DNA of 64,000 bases from the NCBI GenBank assembly GCA_037478835.1, contig JBBFLV010000004.1, positions 62,001 through 126,000 of the forward strand. The letters are read 5' to 3'. Made by a program: the position numbers and the translations under genes. Under the pieces are notes generated by a model, which did no database searches, was not told the DNA's origin, and worked only from the letters and a program-made list of their open reading frames with translations. Below are positions 16,874 through 24,780 of the stretch, one piece after another. Origin of the DNA: 630D-37 sp037478835 (GTDB lineage: Bacteria; Chloroflexota; Anaerolineae; Anaerolineales; Villigracilaceae). How positions within the stretch are numbered: the stretch's first letter is position 1; every line of letters begins with the position of its first letter.

Positions 16874-17207
16874 AGATGATGCAACCATGCTCTCGCTTTT
16901 GCGAACCCTCCTCAGCATGGAGGGTTTTCAAGTGTTAACTGCAGAAACCAAGCCTCAAGAAGTGCTCAAGGCCGTACAGCAGGAGCATCCGGATGTGCTT
17001 TTATTGGATGTGCACCTGAGCGGCGGTAGCGGACTGGATGTGGTGCGCCAGATTCGAGCTCATTCCTCCAACGGGCCGCGGGTCGTGATGATTTCCGGGA
17101 TGGATGTGCGTGAGCAATGCCTGAGCGCCGGCGCCGATGCCTTTTTGCTCAAGCCGTTTATGCCCGATGATCTGATCCGCACCATCCGCCGCCTGACCGA
17201 ATCCTGA
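16851..17207 (+). CDS. Single-domain response regulator (CheY-like receiver)
   Basis: 118 residues, receiver domain only. Acidic pair Glu8-Asp9-Asp10, phospho-acceptor Asp53 in LLLDVHLSGG, Ser in VVMISGMD and Lys in FLLKPF are all present. There is no output domain and no histidine kinase nearby. The start at 16851 lies inside the end of lon, so production is coupled to Lon. Its partner kinase and target are unknown. Confidence 0.92.
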   Translation: MTKVILAEDDATMLSLLRTLLSMEGFQVLTAETKPQEVLKAVQQEHPDVLLLDVHLSGGSGLDVVRQIRAHSSNGPRVVMISGMDVREQCLSAGADAFLLKPFMPDDLIRTIRRLTES

Positions 17208-17224
17208 ACTTGCCTTGCGTGTCC

Positions 17225-17647
17225 ATGCAGATTCGCGCCTTTCGTTATCCGCAAGACTACGAAGCCGTGACCGATCTCTGGCAAAGGATGGAAAAGGGCG
17301 TTCGTCTGGGGGCTTCCGATGCACCGCAAGAGATCGAGAAGAAATTGCAGCGCGATCCCGATTTGTTCCTGGTGGCAGAGGAAGAGGGACAGATTATCGG
17401 CAGCGTGATCGGCGGCTTCGATGGCCGGCGCGGTCTGATCTATCACCTGGCCGTGCATCCTGCGTTTCGTCAGCGCGGCATCGCTTCGCGCCTGATGGAA
17501 GAGGTGGAAACTCGTTTACGGGCGAAGGGCTGCTTGCGTGCCTATCTGCTGGTTACGACCGATAACGAAGAAGCCATGCGATTCTATGAGAAGCGTGGCT
17601 GGGAACGGATGGATTACGTGGTGATCTACGGGAAGGATTTACGATGA
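17225..17647 (+). CDS. GNAT-family N-acetyltransferase
   Basis: 140 residues from ATG 17225 (a TTG 15 bases earlier is possible). GNAT fold with acetyl-CoA motif in LAVHPAFRQRGIASRLMEE and the late NEEAMRFYEKRGWE. Resembles acetyltransferases of the RimI/YpeA group but the substrate cannot be assigned. It ends in an ATGA overlap with the MogA-like gene. Confidence 0.88.
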   Translation: MQIRAFRYPQDYEAVTDLWQRMEKGVRLGASDAPQEIEKKLQRDPDLFLVAEEEGQIIGSVIGGFDGRRGLIYHLAVHPAFRQRGIASRLMEEVETRLRAKGCLRAYLLVTTDNEEAMRFYEKRGWERMDYVVIYGKDLR

Positions 17648-18141
17648 CCTTGCGCGTAGCAATCCTGATCGCTTCCGATCGTTCGGCTCGCGGCGAACGC
17701 GCCGATGCCAGCGGGCCGGCACTGGCCGAATGGGTGCAAAAGCAGGGTTGGAAGGTGGTCACTCTGGCGGTGCTACCGGATGATTACGTCACGCTGCGCA
17801 ATTGGCTGATGGCGCGCTGTGACGAAGGCGGCGTAGACCTGATCCTGACCAGCGGCGGCACCGGCGTGGCCCCGCGCGATATCACCCCCGAAGCAACGCG
17901 CGCCGTCCTGGATAAGGAAGTGCCGGGATTGGCCGAAGCGATCCGCGCCGCTTCGCTGAGCAAAACGCCCCATGCCATGCTTTCGCGCGGCGTAGCCGGC
18001 ATTCGCAAGCGCACGTTGATCGTCAACCTACCCGGCAGCCCGAAAGGGGCGATTGAGAGCTTGGAAGTGATCGCTCCGGCCTTGCCCCATGCGGTTGACT
18101 TGCTACGAGAATCTCCAGAGGCCGAAGCGGGTCACAGGTAG
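17644..18141 (+). CDS. MogA/MoaB-family molybdopterin adenylyltransferase
   Basis: 165 residues. Contains the MPT-binding GGTGVAPRD motif (in LTSGGTGVAPRDITPEAT), the PGLAEAIR segment and NLPGSPKGA, all typical of MogA/MoaB. It adenylates molybdopterin before metal insertion. Its presence fits the need for tungsto- or molybdopterin by the AOR at 58.7 kb. MoaB and MogA are hard to separate by sequence. Coupled to the GNAT gene by a four-base overlap. Confidence 0.9.
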   Translation: MTLRVAILIASDRSARGERADASGPALAEWVQKQGWKVVTLAVLPDDYVTLRNWLMARCDEGGVDLILTSGGTGVAPRDITPEATRAVLDKEVPGLAEAIRAASLSKTPHAMLSRGVAGIRKRTLIVNLPGSPKGAIESLEVIAPALPHAVDLLRESPEAEAGHR

Positions 18142-18161
18142 CGCAAACGCTTGCGTTTGCG
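18142..18161. terminator. Hairpin between convergent mogA-like and acyl-CoA dehydrogenase genes
   Basis: CGCAAACGC and GCGTTTGCG form a 9-bp stem with a two-base centre, right after the mogA-like stop and next to the stop of the convergent gene. No clear T-run, so terminator activity is uncertain. Confidence 0.45.
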
Positions 18162-18162
18162 T

Positions 18163-19308
18163 CTATGACAGAATATGCCGGGCGATCACCAGGCGTTGAA
18201 TTTCGCTGGTCCCTTCGCCGATGGTCATCAGGCGGGCATCCCGATAAATGCGTTCCACCGGATATTCACGGCTATAGCCGTATCCGCCGAAGATTTGAAT
18301 GGCATTGCGGCACACGCGCTCGGCCATCTCGGTGGCGAAGAGCTTGGCCATGGAAGCCTCTTTGGAGAAAGGACGTCCCTGTTCCTTGAGCCAGGCGGCG
18401 CGGTAGACCAGGGTGCGTGCGGCTTCGATCTCGGTGGCGGCATCGGCGAGCATCCATTGGATGGCCTCGAAATCGGCGATGCGCTGACCGAAGGCGCGAC
18501 GTTCTTTCGCATAGTCACGAGCGTATTCAAAGGCCGCTTGCGCCAGACCCACTGCTAAAGCGCCGATGCTGATCCGGCCGCTATCCAGCGTGGCGAGTGC
18601 TTGTTGCAGGCCGCGGCCCTCTTCGCCCACCAGGTTTTCCAACGGCACGTGGACGTTATCGTACGTCACAGCATGGGTAGGGGAGCCGTGTAGCCCCATC
18701 TTCTTCTCCGGTGGTCCGATGCGCAAGCCGGGGGTATCGGTCGGGACCAGGATCATGCTCAGCGAGCGTGAGCCACCGTGTGGATCGGTGCGCACCAGCG
18801 TGATGATGTATTCAGCAATCCCCGCATTCGTACACCACATCTTGGTGCCGTTGATCACCCACTCATTGCCGATCTTCTCGGCGCGCGTGGTCACCCCGCC
18901 CTGAATATCTGAACCGGCGCCGGGTTCGGTGAGCGCCAGCGCTGCCAGCCGGCCGCGTCCATCGGTGACCTTGGGCAACCAGGTGCGTTTGAGCGTTTCG
19001 CTGCCGTAGACCACCAGGGGCAATGTCCCAAGTCCGTTATGGGCGGCGAAGGCCAGAGCCGTCGAGCCGCATCCCCACCCCAGTTCTTCGATGGCGATCG
19101 CCGCGCTGATGGCATCCACGCCGGCACCGCCGTAATCTTCCGGGACATTTAATCCCAGCAATCCCAGAGGCCCTCCCTTGCGCACAGCTTCCCAGTTGAA
19201 TTCCCCACTTTCGTCCACTTCGCGTGCTTTCGGTCGCACCACATCGGCTACGAACTGATGCACGCTACGTTGCCACATGCGTTGCTCTTCGGTCAGATCA
19301 AAGTTCAT
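18163..19308 (-). CDS. Acyl-CoA dehydrogenase
   Basis: 381 residues, usual length. FAD/acyl-CoA signatures: ALTEPGAGSDIQGG near 125-138, MWCTNAGIAEYI, and the C-terminal FGGYGYSREYPVERIYRDAR followed by GEGTSEIQRLVIARHI, which carries the catalytic Glu in GEGTSE. It oxidises short or branched acyl-CoAs with electron transfer flavoprotein as acceptor. GGGGAG precedes the start. No ETF genes are in the window. Branched-chain amino acid breakdown would fit the Liv transporter at 44-50 kb, but that is inference. Confidence 0.93.
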   Translation of the reverse strand: MNFDLTEEQRMWQRSVHQFVADVVRPKAREVDESGEFNWEAVRKGGPLGLLGLNVPEDYGGAGVDAISAAIAIEELGWGCGSTALAFAAHNGLGTLPLVVYGSETLKRTWLPKVTDGRGRLAALALTEPGAGSDIQGGVTTRAEKIGNEWVINGTKMWCTNAGIAEYIITLVRTDPHGGSRSLSMILVPTDTPGLRIGPPEKKMGLHGSPTHAVTYDNVHVPLENLVGEEGRGLQQALATLDSGRISIGALAVGLAQAAFEYARDYAKERRAFGQRIADFEAIQWMLADAATEIEAARTLVYRAAWLKEQGRPFSKEASMAKLFATEMAERVCRNAIQIFGGYGYSREYPVERIYRDARLMTIGEGTSEIQRLVIARHILS

Positions 19309-19370
19309 GGCAATACTCCCCAGATGTGGAATGGTGAGGGTATTTTACTCGAAAAAGCGGCGAATTCAGA

Positions 19371-19410
19371 CCCTGGACGGTGGACGGTAGACCGTAGACC
19401 GTGGAGGGTG
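19371..19410. repeat. Short tandem repeats, family A (GTAGACC-type)
   Basis: Degenerate copies of GGACGGT and GTAGACC in the 130-base gap between the acyl-CoA dehydrogenase and the cytochrome gene, ending about 20 bases before the -10 box of the latter. The same family is at 35.2, 35.4, 39.1, 57.4 and 57.6 kb. Confidence 0.85.
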
Positions 19411-19430
19411 GCTGTGGGCGGCGGGACGGA

Positions 19431-19436
19431 TATAAT
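19431..19436 (+). promoter_or_regulatory. -10 box for leaderless cytochrome c mRNA
   Basis: TATAAT lies exactly six bases before the ATG at 19443; another ATG at 19437 directly abuts the box. Transcription should start at the second ATG, which is therefore the likely start codon. The -35 region is weak. Confidence 0.55.
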
Positions 19437-19442
19437 ATGCCC

Positions 19443-19811
19443 ATGCGAAAGCGGCTCTTCTGGTCCTCTGCTCTGCTTCTTTTCGGTGTGTTGATTGTCC
19501 TGATCGCCCGCCCGCGCTGGTATCTTAACCTGATCAAGCGGGTGGAAGTTTCCCCTGCGGTAGGAGCAGCGCTGGTGGAACAATACGGCTGCCGTAAGTG
19601 TCATATCATCGGTGGACAAGGGGCGCTCTATGCACCGAACCTGGATCGATCCATGAAATACCTGAGTGATGAAGAACTGTTCGCCTGGCTGCGCAATCCG
19701 CGCGCCGTGCGCCCGAGCACGGCCATGCCCAACTTGCACCTTTCGGATAGCGAAATTCAGGCCATTCGGGAATATCTTAGGGGGCTACAAAATGGCGAAG
19801 GCGCGCGTTAG
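19443..19811 (+). CDS. Membrane-anchored mono-haem c-type cytochrome
   Basis: 122 residues. An uncleaved N-terminal signal anchor (residues 4-23, hydrophobic) precedes a class I cytochrome c domain with haem motif CRKCH (Cys50, Cys53, His54) and a probable axial Met in STAMPNL. It should sit on the outer face of the membrane and carry electrons. Start chosen at 19443 from the -10 position; 19437 adds two residues. Its 3' end faces the large helicase gene, 16 bases away. Confidence 0.88.
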   Translation: MRKRLFWSSALLLFGVLIVLIARPRWYLNLIKRVEVSPAVGAALVEQYGCRKCHIIGGQGALYAPNLDRSMKYLSDEELFAWLRNPRAVRPSTAMPNLHLSDSEIQAIREYLRGLQNGEGAR

Positions 19812-19827
19812 GAAATCTTATGCTGAA

Positions 19828-22800
19828 CTATTTTCCCAGTACGCGTGAAAGAATGAGAGCCGCCTCACCTCGCACAAGCTTATCATGGGCAAATTGGTTA
19901 TTGTAATCGCGCAAACAGCTGTAGCAACTGGTTTCTTGGGCACAGCCTTCGCATTCTGATACTCGCTTGTAGGCAGCTTCCAGCGCCGGGCGCAGGTGAT
20001 TGTGTATCATTTCCACATGGCCCGAACCACCGGGGGTGGTATCGTACAGCAGAAAAGAGGGCTGCCCGTCTTGATAGAAGATCAGGCCATCCACATCGTT
20101 GCGCGGAATTTCGAGGGCGTCGCTGGCGCCGTTGAGGATGGCATAGAGCAGAGAGTAAATCTTGCTTTCGCCCGAAATGGACATGGAAAAGCGCAGTTGC
20201 AGAACATCGGTCATAAAGTGATGGCCGAGGTGATAAGGCGACATCGAGCCGGTGCATTTCTCCTGCGTCAGTGGGTTGATGTGTTCTCTAGGAGGCTTGA
20301 CTGGCTTGCCATTCATGTATTCAATAACATCTGCCCAGCCGCACACTGAACACACATGGAAACCTAAGCCGTAGCCATTGTTGACCAGTCCCAGATAGGC
20401 GTTGCGGGTGTAGCCTTTGAGAACCTGCACACCGGCGGTGAATTCCGGGTCCGGCTCTACCCTGCGCGGGTCAAAAGCGGGCTGATTGGCGCTGGAAGTA
20501 ATGTAATTGGCCAGATAGACCCGGCTGGCATAAATGCGTTCGGGCGGGTTCTCACCGGGGACATCGGTTTTGGCCTCGGCGATGAAGCCATATTCTGGAA
20601 CAATATAGGTTCCACGTTTGCTGCCTTGTAGTGGTTTTCCGCAGATGCAATGGGTAATTGGATCTGTGCCTGGCCGGATATTGATGCGCTTGCAGTCTTT
20701 GCAGATAGCATAGCTATATGGTACAGGTGCACGTCCGGGCAAACGTTTGATGCCCCGGCTGTACCAGATTTTGCCTGCTGCCACCACCTGCCCGCCGGGG
20801 GCAAATTCGGAGATAGCTTGTTTCAGGTCGCGGTCGAGTTCGATTTTGTCGGCATCTGGGATATGGAGGTGATCGGTTTGCAGCGGCACGACATCGGTAG
20901 GGAAGCCGTATTTTGGCAGGACGTTTTTCGAGCCGAGGTAACCGAGCAGGTCACGACCACGGATGGTATCCTGTACTTTCTGGTATTCTTCGATTAATCT
21001 GCCATTCGAGCGTTTTTTATTTTTTTCTTCCTGCTCCAAACGCAAGAATTCATCTAACTCGCCGATTAATGTGCGGGCGGCGTTCTCGAAAACCCCGTCT
21101 TCAGGGTCAATCAGATAAGCGAGCCACCCCCAATCTTCCAATCCCAGTCGTTGGGGCAGTTCGGGGTCGTCGGTGGGGGTGATACGTTTGAGGGCGGCTT
21201 GTAACTCCGGTGGGCGGGTAGAGAGATAGGCTTTGAACAAATTCACGCCATTGCGCGCCGGGTCTTCGGGGGCAAAAAAGTCGCCAGTTTTGTCATATTC
21301 CCAGCCGCGATTCTTCACCCAGCGCAAGAAGGCAGCAAACGCCACTGAGTGCAGATGACGGCGGATGATTTTGTCATTTTTGAGCGGGACGAGTGGCGGA
21401 CGGATTTTACCGGCAATCATGCGCTCCGGTTCGGCGTAAAAAGTCAGGTCGTGCTGGCGGCGCTGGGCAAAGGTGACCACCATTGCCACGCTGTCGCTGC
21501 GGCGACCGGCACGCCCGGCGCGCTGGATGTAATTGGCAGCACTGGGAGGCACGTTCCGCAGGAGAACAGCGTTCAAATCACCAACATCCACGCCCAGTTC
21601 AAAGGTGGTGGAACAACTCAGGACATTGACTTCACCAACAATGAACTGTTTTTGGATTTCTGCGGCTTTTGTGGAAGTCCATTGGGCGGTGTGTTCCATC
21701 GCCTTCAGGACCAGCGGCGCTTCGTTCTGATATTGATAGCGGTACAGGTTGTCGCGGATGACATGCTCGTGTTGCGCCAACGGCTGAAGGGTCCCGCCGC
21801 AGCCGTAAGTGGGACAAACACCATCCACTGAAAAGGCGCTCAGGTTTTGGCAGGTGTCGCAAACCCACCATGGAGAAAGGTCATCAAGGGTGGGAATCAC
21901 CTCCCAACGATCGTGACGCAGGCGATAGACCGTGCCAACCCGCTCTTTGGTTTCCCCTTCGAACCAGTTACCTCCCGTGTCCGAGAGGAGATACTTCCAC
22001 AAGGCGCTGAGCAATTGCCCGGCTTGCCGGATGGTCTCTGCAGAAGGCGTTTTCTCGCCTTTTTTCTTCGCCAATAGGCGCGCCAAATAGTCTCGGCGGC
22101 TGTTGTTGTAACGCTCGGAGGGCAGCCAACTATAAACGCCGAATTTGAAGTAATTATCTGCACCGGTCTCGCGCACATAAAAGTTGCGGGCGCGAGGGCG
22201 AAATTCATTGCGCTTTTCTTCATCGTCCAGAAGATGAATGTCTTCATCCTCCAACAAGAACGTGACCGCGCCCTGCCGCCGCAGCGTGTTGAGCAGGATG
22301 GCAAGGACCTGATAGGCTTCCTCAGGCGAACAATTCCAGGGTGCAGCCAGCAATTCCTGGGGTGGCTGCCAGCGCGCCGAGCGGAAGGGGCGGAAGTAGA
22401 GCAAGCCGACGCCCTCCAGCCCGAGCCTTTTATCCAGACCGCTAAATTCCAGCATCAGCCAGGTAGCAACCGTTAGGCGTTTTTTGCGTAGGGAAACATC
22501 CTCAGGAAAAATGTTGGCTTTTTTGGTGTAGGTCAATAAAATACCCATCCAATCTGAAAAGCGAAGCGGCTCTTCGTCGGAGAGATTTTTGAGCGATTCC
22601 ACCATCAAGCGGCGGCGCAGTTGACGTTCCTGGGCGCGCTGCAGGTAGGGCGCAAAGAAGGCGGCGCGCTGACGGTTATCGGTGAATACCAGTAGTTTCC
22701 GCCCGCCGCCGGGGTGTTCGCGCTCAGCAGTCCCTTTCTTTGCTTCCGGCACATCGCGGTACAGCGTGCCGGCCAGCACGCTGACCGGGGCATCCTGACC

Positions 22801-24777
22801 GGTGAGGAAGCGGAAAATCACCCCGCCCTGGGTGTAGGTGGAGCAGGAAACACAACGTTCCAACGTTTTCTTTTTGCCCATTTCCACGCGGGCAACAGCG
22901 CGCAAGGGAACGCCGCAGCCGCAGCCAGGATCGCCACGTTCAAAGATAGCTCCGCAGCGCGGGCAGAGTTGCACTTCTTCGGTCTTTTCGTCCGGTTCTT
23001 CTCCGGCTTCCATCTCGCCCTCCACCAGCGCATCCTCGTCGGCCTCGGATGCTTCGAGCGGTTTGAGGACAAAATAACGCAAGCGACGAGCTTCCAACTC
23101 GTTATCGTAAATGACGCTGTTTTGAATGAGGTAGGTCCGGTCATCATCGCGCGGGTTGGCGGGCGAAAATTCGCTTTCAGGCAGTTCATATCCCTCGCGC
23201 TCGTCGCCAATCAGGTAACTGGTGCCGCAGCGGGTGCAGTTCGCCAGTTCAAAGACGCGGCTGCCGCAGTGTTCGCAAAATTTTTGGCGGGTCAGGAAGA
23301 GACGCGGTTTGCCTTCCTGCCGGTGTGCGGGGTGTGATTCGTTCAGGCAGACGAATGCGCCTTCCAGGGCGCGGGCAAACAGGTGATAGCGGGCAGGCAG
23401 CAGGGGGAGTTTATCTTTGCGTTCGCGGGCGAGAATAGCCGCCGAGATCAAATCTGCCAGAGCAGGCAGGGACTCGCTCTCCGGCAATTCGGGGAAGACC
23501 CGGCGGGCGGCTGCATCGAGCAGCAGTGGGTTTTGCTGCAACAGATTGCGCAGAAGGTGAATGCGCTCATCGCCGCGCAGCAGTTCGTACAGAAAACGCG
23601 GCAGCGGTTCTTCTGCCCCCTGCGCGTTGTGGAGTGCGGAGGCCATCAATTCGGGCGCGACTCCCGGTAGCGTATCAGGCAGGGCCACGTTCGGATTTTG
23701 ACGATAGTCATCTGCTAGGGCGGCCAGGCGAGCATACAATTCTGGAGCGCCGCGCCCCCAGGGGGCAGAGAGACCACTTTGCGGTTCCCGCTGACCGAAA
23801 ATCACATCTTCGGGGTTGAAATCCAGGTTGAAAATCTTGTGGGCAAATTCGCTGATTTGGGCGCGGACCTGGGGGGTATCTTCGCCCAAGGTGGCGCTAA
23901 CGGCGAAGGCTTGCAGTTTCTTTTGTCCGCCGCCGGTCACGCGGTCTTGCAGGCGGCGCAAGAGCATGGCAATTTCGGTGGCTTGCGCGCCATCATAGGC
24001 ATGGGCTTCATCCAGCACGAGAAAGCGCCAGTGTTTACCCTTCTCGCCGTCGAAGAGGTCGGTATCCGCCGGGCGCAGCAACAGGTATTCCAGCATGGCG
24101 TAGTTGGTGAGCAAAATGTGCGGCGGGTGGGCTTGCATTTGCTCGCGGCTGATGAGTTCGTTTGGCGGAGGTTCTTTGCCCTGATTGATTTGCTTATAAA
24201 ACTCCAGGGCTTTATCGTATTCTTTTTTGGTCTCGCCGACATAGCGCCCAAAGGTGATTTGGGGGAATTTCTTCAGATAGCCGCGCAAACGTTCCATCTG
24301 ATCGTTGGCCAGGGCATTCATCGGGTAAAGCAACAGGGCGCGCACCCCCGATTGCTCAAGTGTCCCAGCTTCAGCTTCACGCGCCAGAGAATCGAGAATT
24401 GGAATGAGGAAAGCTTCGGTCTTGCCACTACCTGTGCCGGTGGTGATGACCAGATTGCGCCCCTCTCGCGCCTTGCGGATGGCTTGTTCCTGATGCCAGT
24501 AGAGCGGACGATCGGGGCGCAGCCCGCCCTCCTCGTGACAAAACGCCGCAAAACGCGCCGAAAGGACTTGCTCTTCCATCAATTCCCGGATGGTTTTGCC
24601 GGGTTTAAAGGGTAGGGTGAGTTCAAGATAGGGTCCCTTGACCAGCATGTTTTCCGCTTCCAGGGCGCGGCTGAACTCCTCGCGCAGACGGTCATCCTGG
24701 AATGGTTTAATTGTTTTGAGGTAACGGATATAGGCTTCGCGCAGACGACGGGCGGTTTGGATGGGATGAATGGGCAT
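19828..24777 (-). CDS. DEAH-box helicase with DUF1998-like zinc-rich C-terminus (DruE-like)
   Basis: 1649 residues. SF2 helicase core: Walker A GTGSGKT (114-120), DEAH (256-259), SAT near 293, then after a long insertion the second RecA domain with STTFELGVDVG and QRAGRAGRR (about 1084-1092). Zinc-type cysteine pairs occur near 500 (CEHC, CTRC), 604 (CPRC), 972 (CDTC), 1358 (CKDC), 1476 (CSVC) and 1608 (CEGC, CYSC); the last sets resemble the DUF1998 module. It starts three bases after the upstream 1213-residue gene, so both are co-translated. Helicases of this size with DUF1998 occur in Druantia (DruE), DISARM (separate DrmA/DrmB) and MrfA-like repair; size and partner favour DruE. No nuclease or methylase motif was seen. 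Confidence 0.8.
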   Translation of the reverse strand: MPIHPIQTARRLREAYIRYLKTIKPFQDDRLREEFSRALEAENMLVKGPYLELTLPFKPGKTIRELMEEQVLSARFAAFCHEEGGLRPDRPLYWHQEQAIRKAREGRNLVITTGTGSGKTEAFLIPILDSLAREAEAGTLEQSGVRALLLYPMNALANDQMERLRGYLKKFPQITFGRYVGETKKEYDKALEFYKQINQGKEPPPNELISREQMQAHPPHILLTNYAMLEYLLLRPADTDLFDGEKGKHWRFLVLDEAHAYDGAQATEIAMLLRRLQDRVTGGGQKKLQAFAVSATLGEDTPQVRAQISEFAHKIFNLDFNPEDVIFGQREPQSGLSAPWGRGAPELYARLAALADDYRQNPNVALPDTLPGVAPELMASALHNAQGAEEPLPRFLYELLRGDERIHLLRNLLQQNPLLLDAAARRVFPELPESESLPALADLISAAILARERKDKLPLLPARYHLFARALEGAFVCLNESHPAHRQEGKPRLFLTRQKFCEHCGSRVFELANCTRCGTSYLIGDEREGYELPESEFSPANPRDDDRTYLIQNSVIYDNELEARRLRYFVLKPLEASEADEDALVEGEMEAGEEPDEKTEEVQLCPRCGAIFERGDPGCGCGVPLRAVARVEMGKKKTLERCVSCSTYTQGGVIFRFLTGQDAPVSVLAGTLYRDVPEAKKGTAEREHPGGGRKLLVFTDNRQRAAFFAPYLQRAQERQLRRRLMVESLKNLSDEEPLRFSDWMGILLTYTKKANIFPEDVSLRKKRLTVATWLMLEFSGLDKRLGLEGVGLLYFRPFRSARWQPPQELLAAPWNCSPEEAYQVLAILLNTLRRQGAVTFLLEDEDIHLLDDEEKRNEFRPRARNFYVRETGADNYFKFGVYSWLPSERYNNSRRDYLARLLAKKKGEKTPSAETIRQAGQLLSALWKYLLSDTGGNWFEGETKERVGTVYRLRHDRWEVIPTLDDLSPWWVCDTCQNLSAFSVDGVCPTYGCGGTLQPLAQHEHVIRDNLYRYQYQNEAPLVLKAMEHTAQWTSTKAAEIQKQFIVGEVNVLSCSTTFELGVDVGDLNAVLLRNVPPSAANYIQRAGRAGRRSDSVAMVVTFAQRRQHDLTFYAEPERMIAGKIRPPLVPLKNDKIIRRHLHSVAFAAFLRWVKNRGWEYDKTGDFFAPEDPARNGVNLFKAYLSTRPPELQAALKRITPTDDPELPQRLGLEDWGWLAYLIDPEDGVFENAARTLIGELDEFLRLEQEEKNKKRSNGRLIEEYQKVQDTIRGRDLLGYLGSKNVLPKYGFPTDVVPLQTDHLHIPDADKIELDRDLKQAISEFAPGGQVVAAGKIWYSRGIKRLPGRAPVPYSYAICKDCKRINIRPGTDPITHCICGKPLQGSKRGTYIVPEYGFIAEAKTDVPGENPPERIYASRVYLANYITSSANQPAFDPRRVEPDPEFTAGVQVLKGYTRNAYLGLVNNGYGLGFHVCSVCGWADVIEYMNGKPVKPPREHINPLTQEKCTGSMSPYHLGHHFMTDVLQLRFSMSISGESKIYSLLYAILNGASDALEIPRNDVDGLIFYQDGQPSFLLYDTTPGGSGHVEMIHNHLRPALEAAYKRVSECEGCAQETSCYSCLRDYNNQFAHDKLVRGEAALILSRVLGK

Positions 24778-24780
24778 GGT

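Noticed and set aside
18142..18161. Origin or att site
   Set aside because: A simple short palindrome between convergent genes, without neighbouring integrase or iterons.
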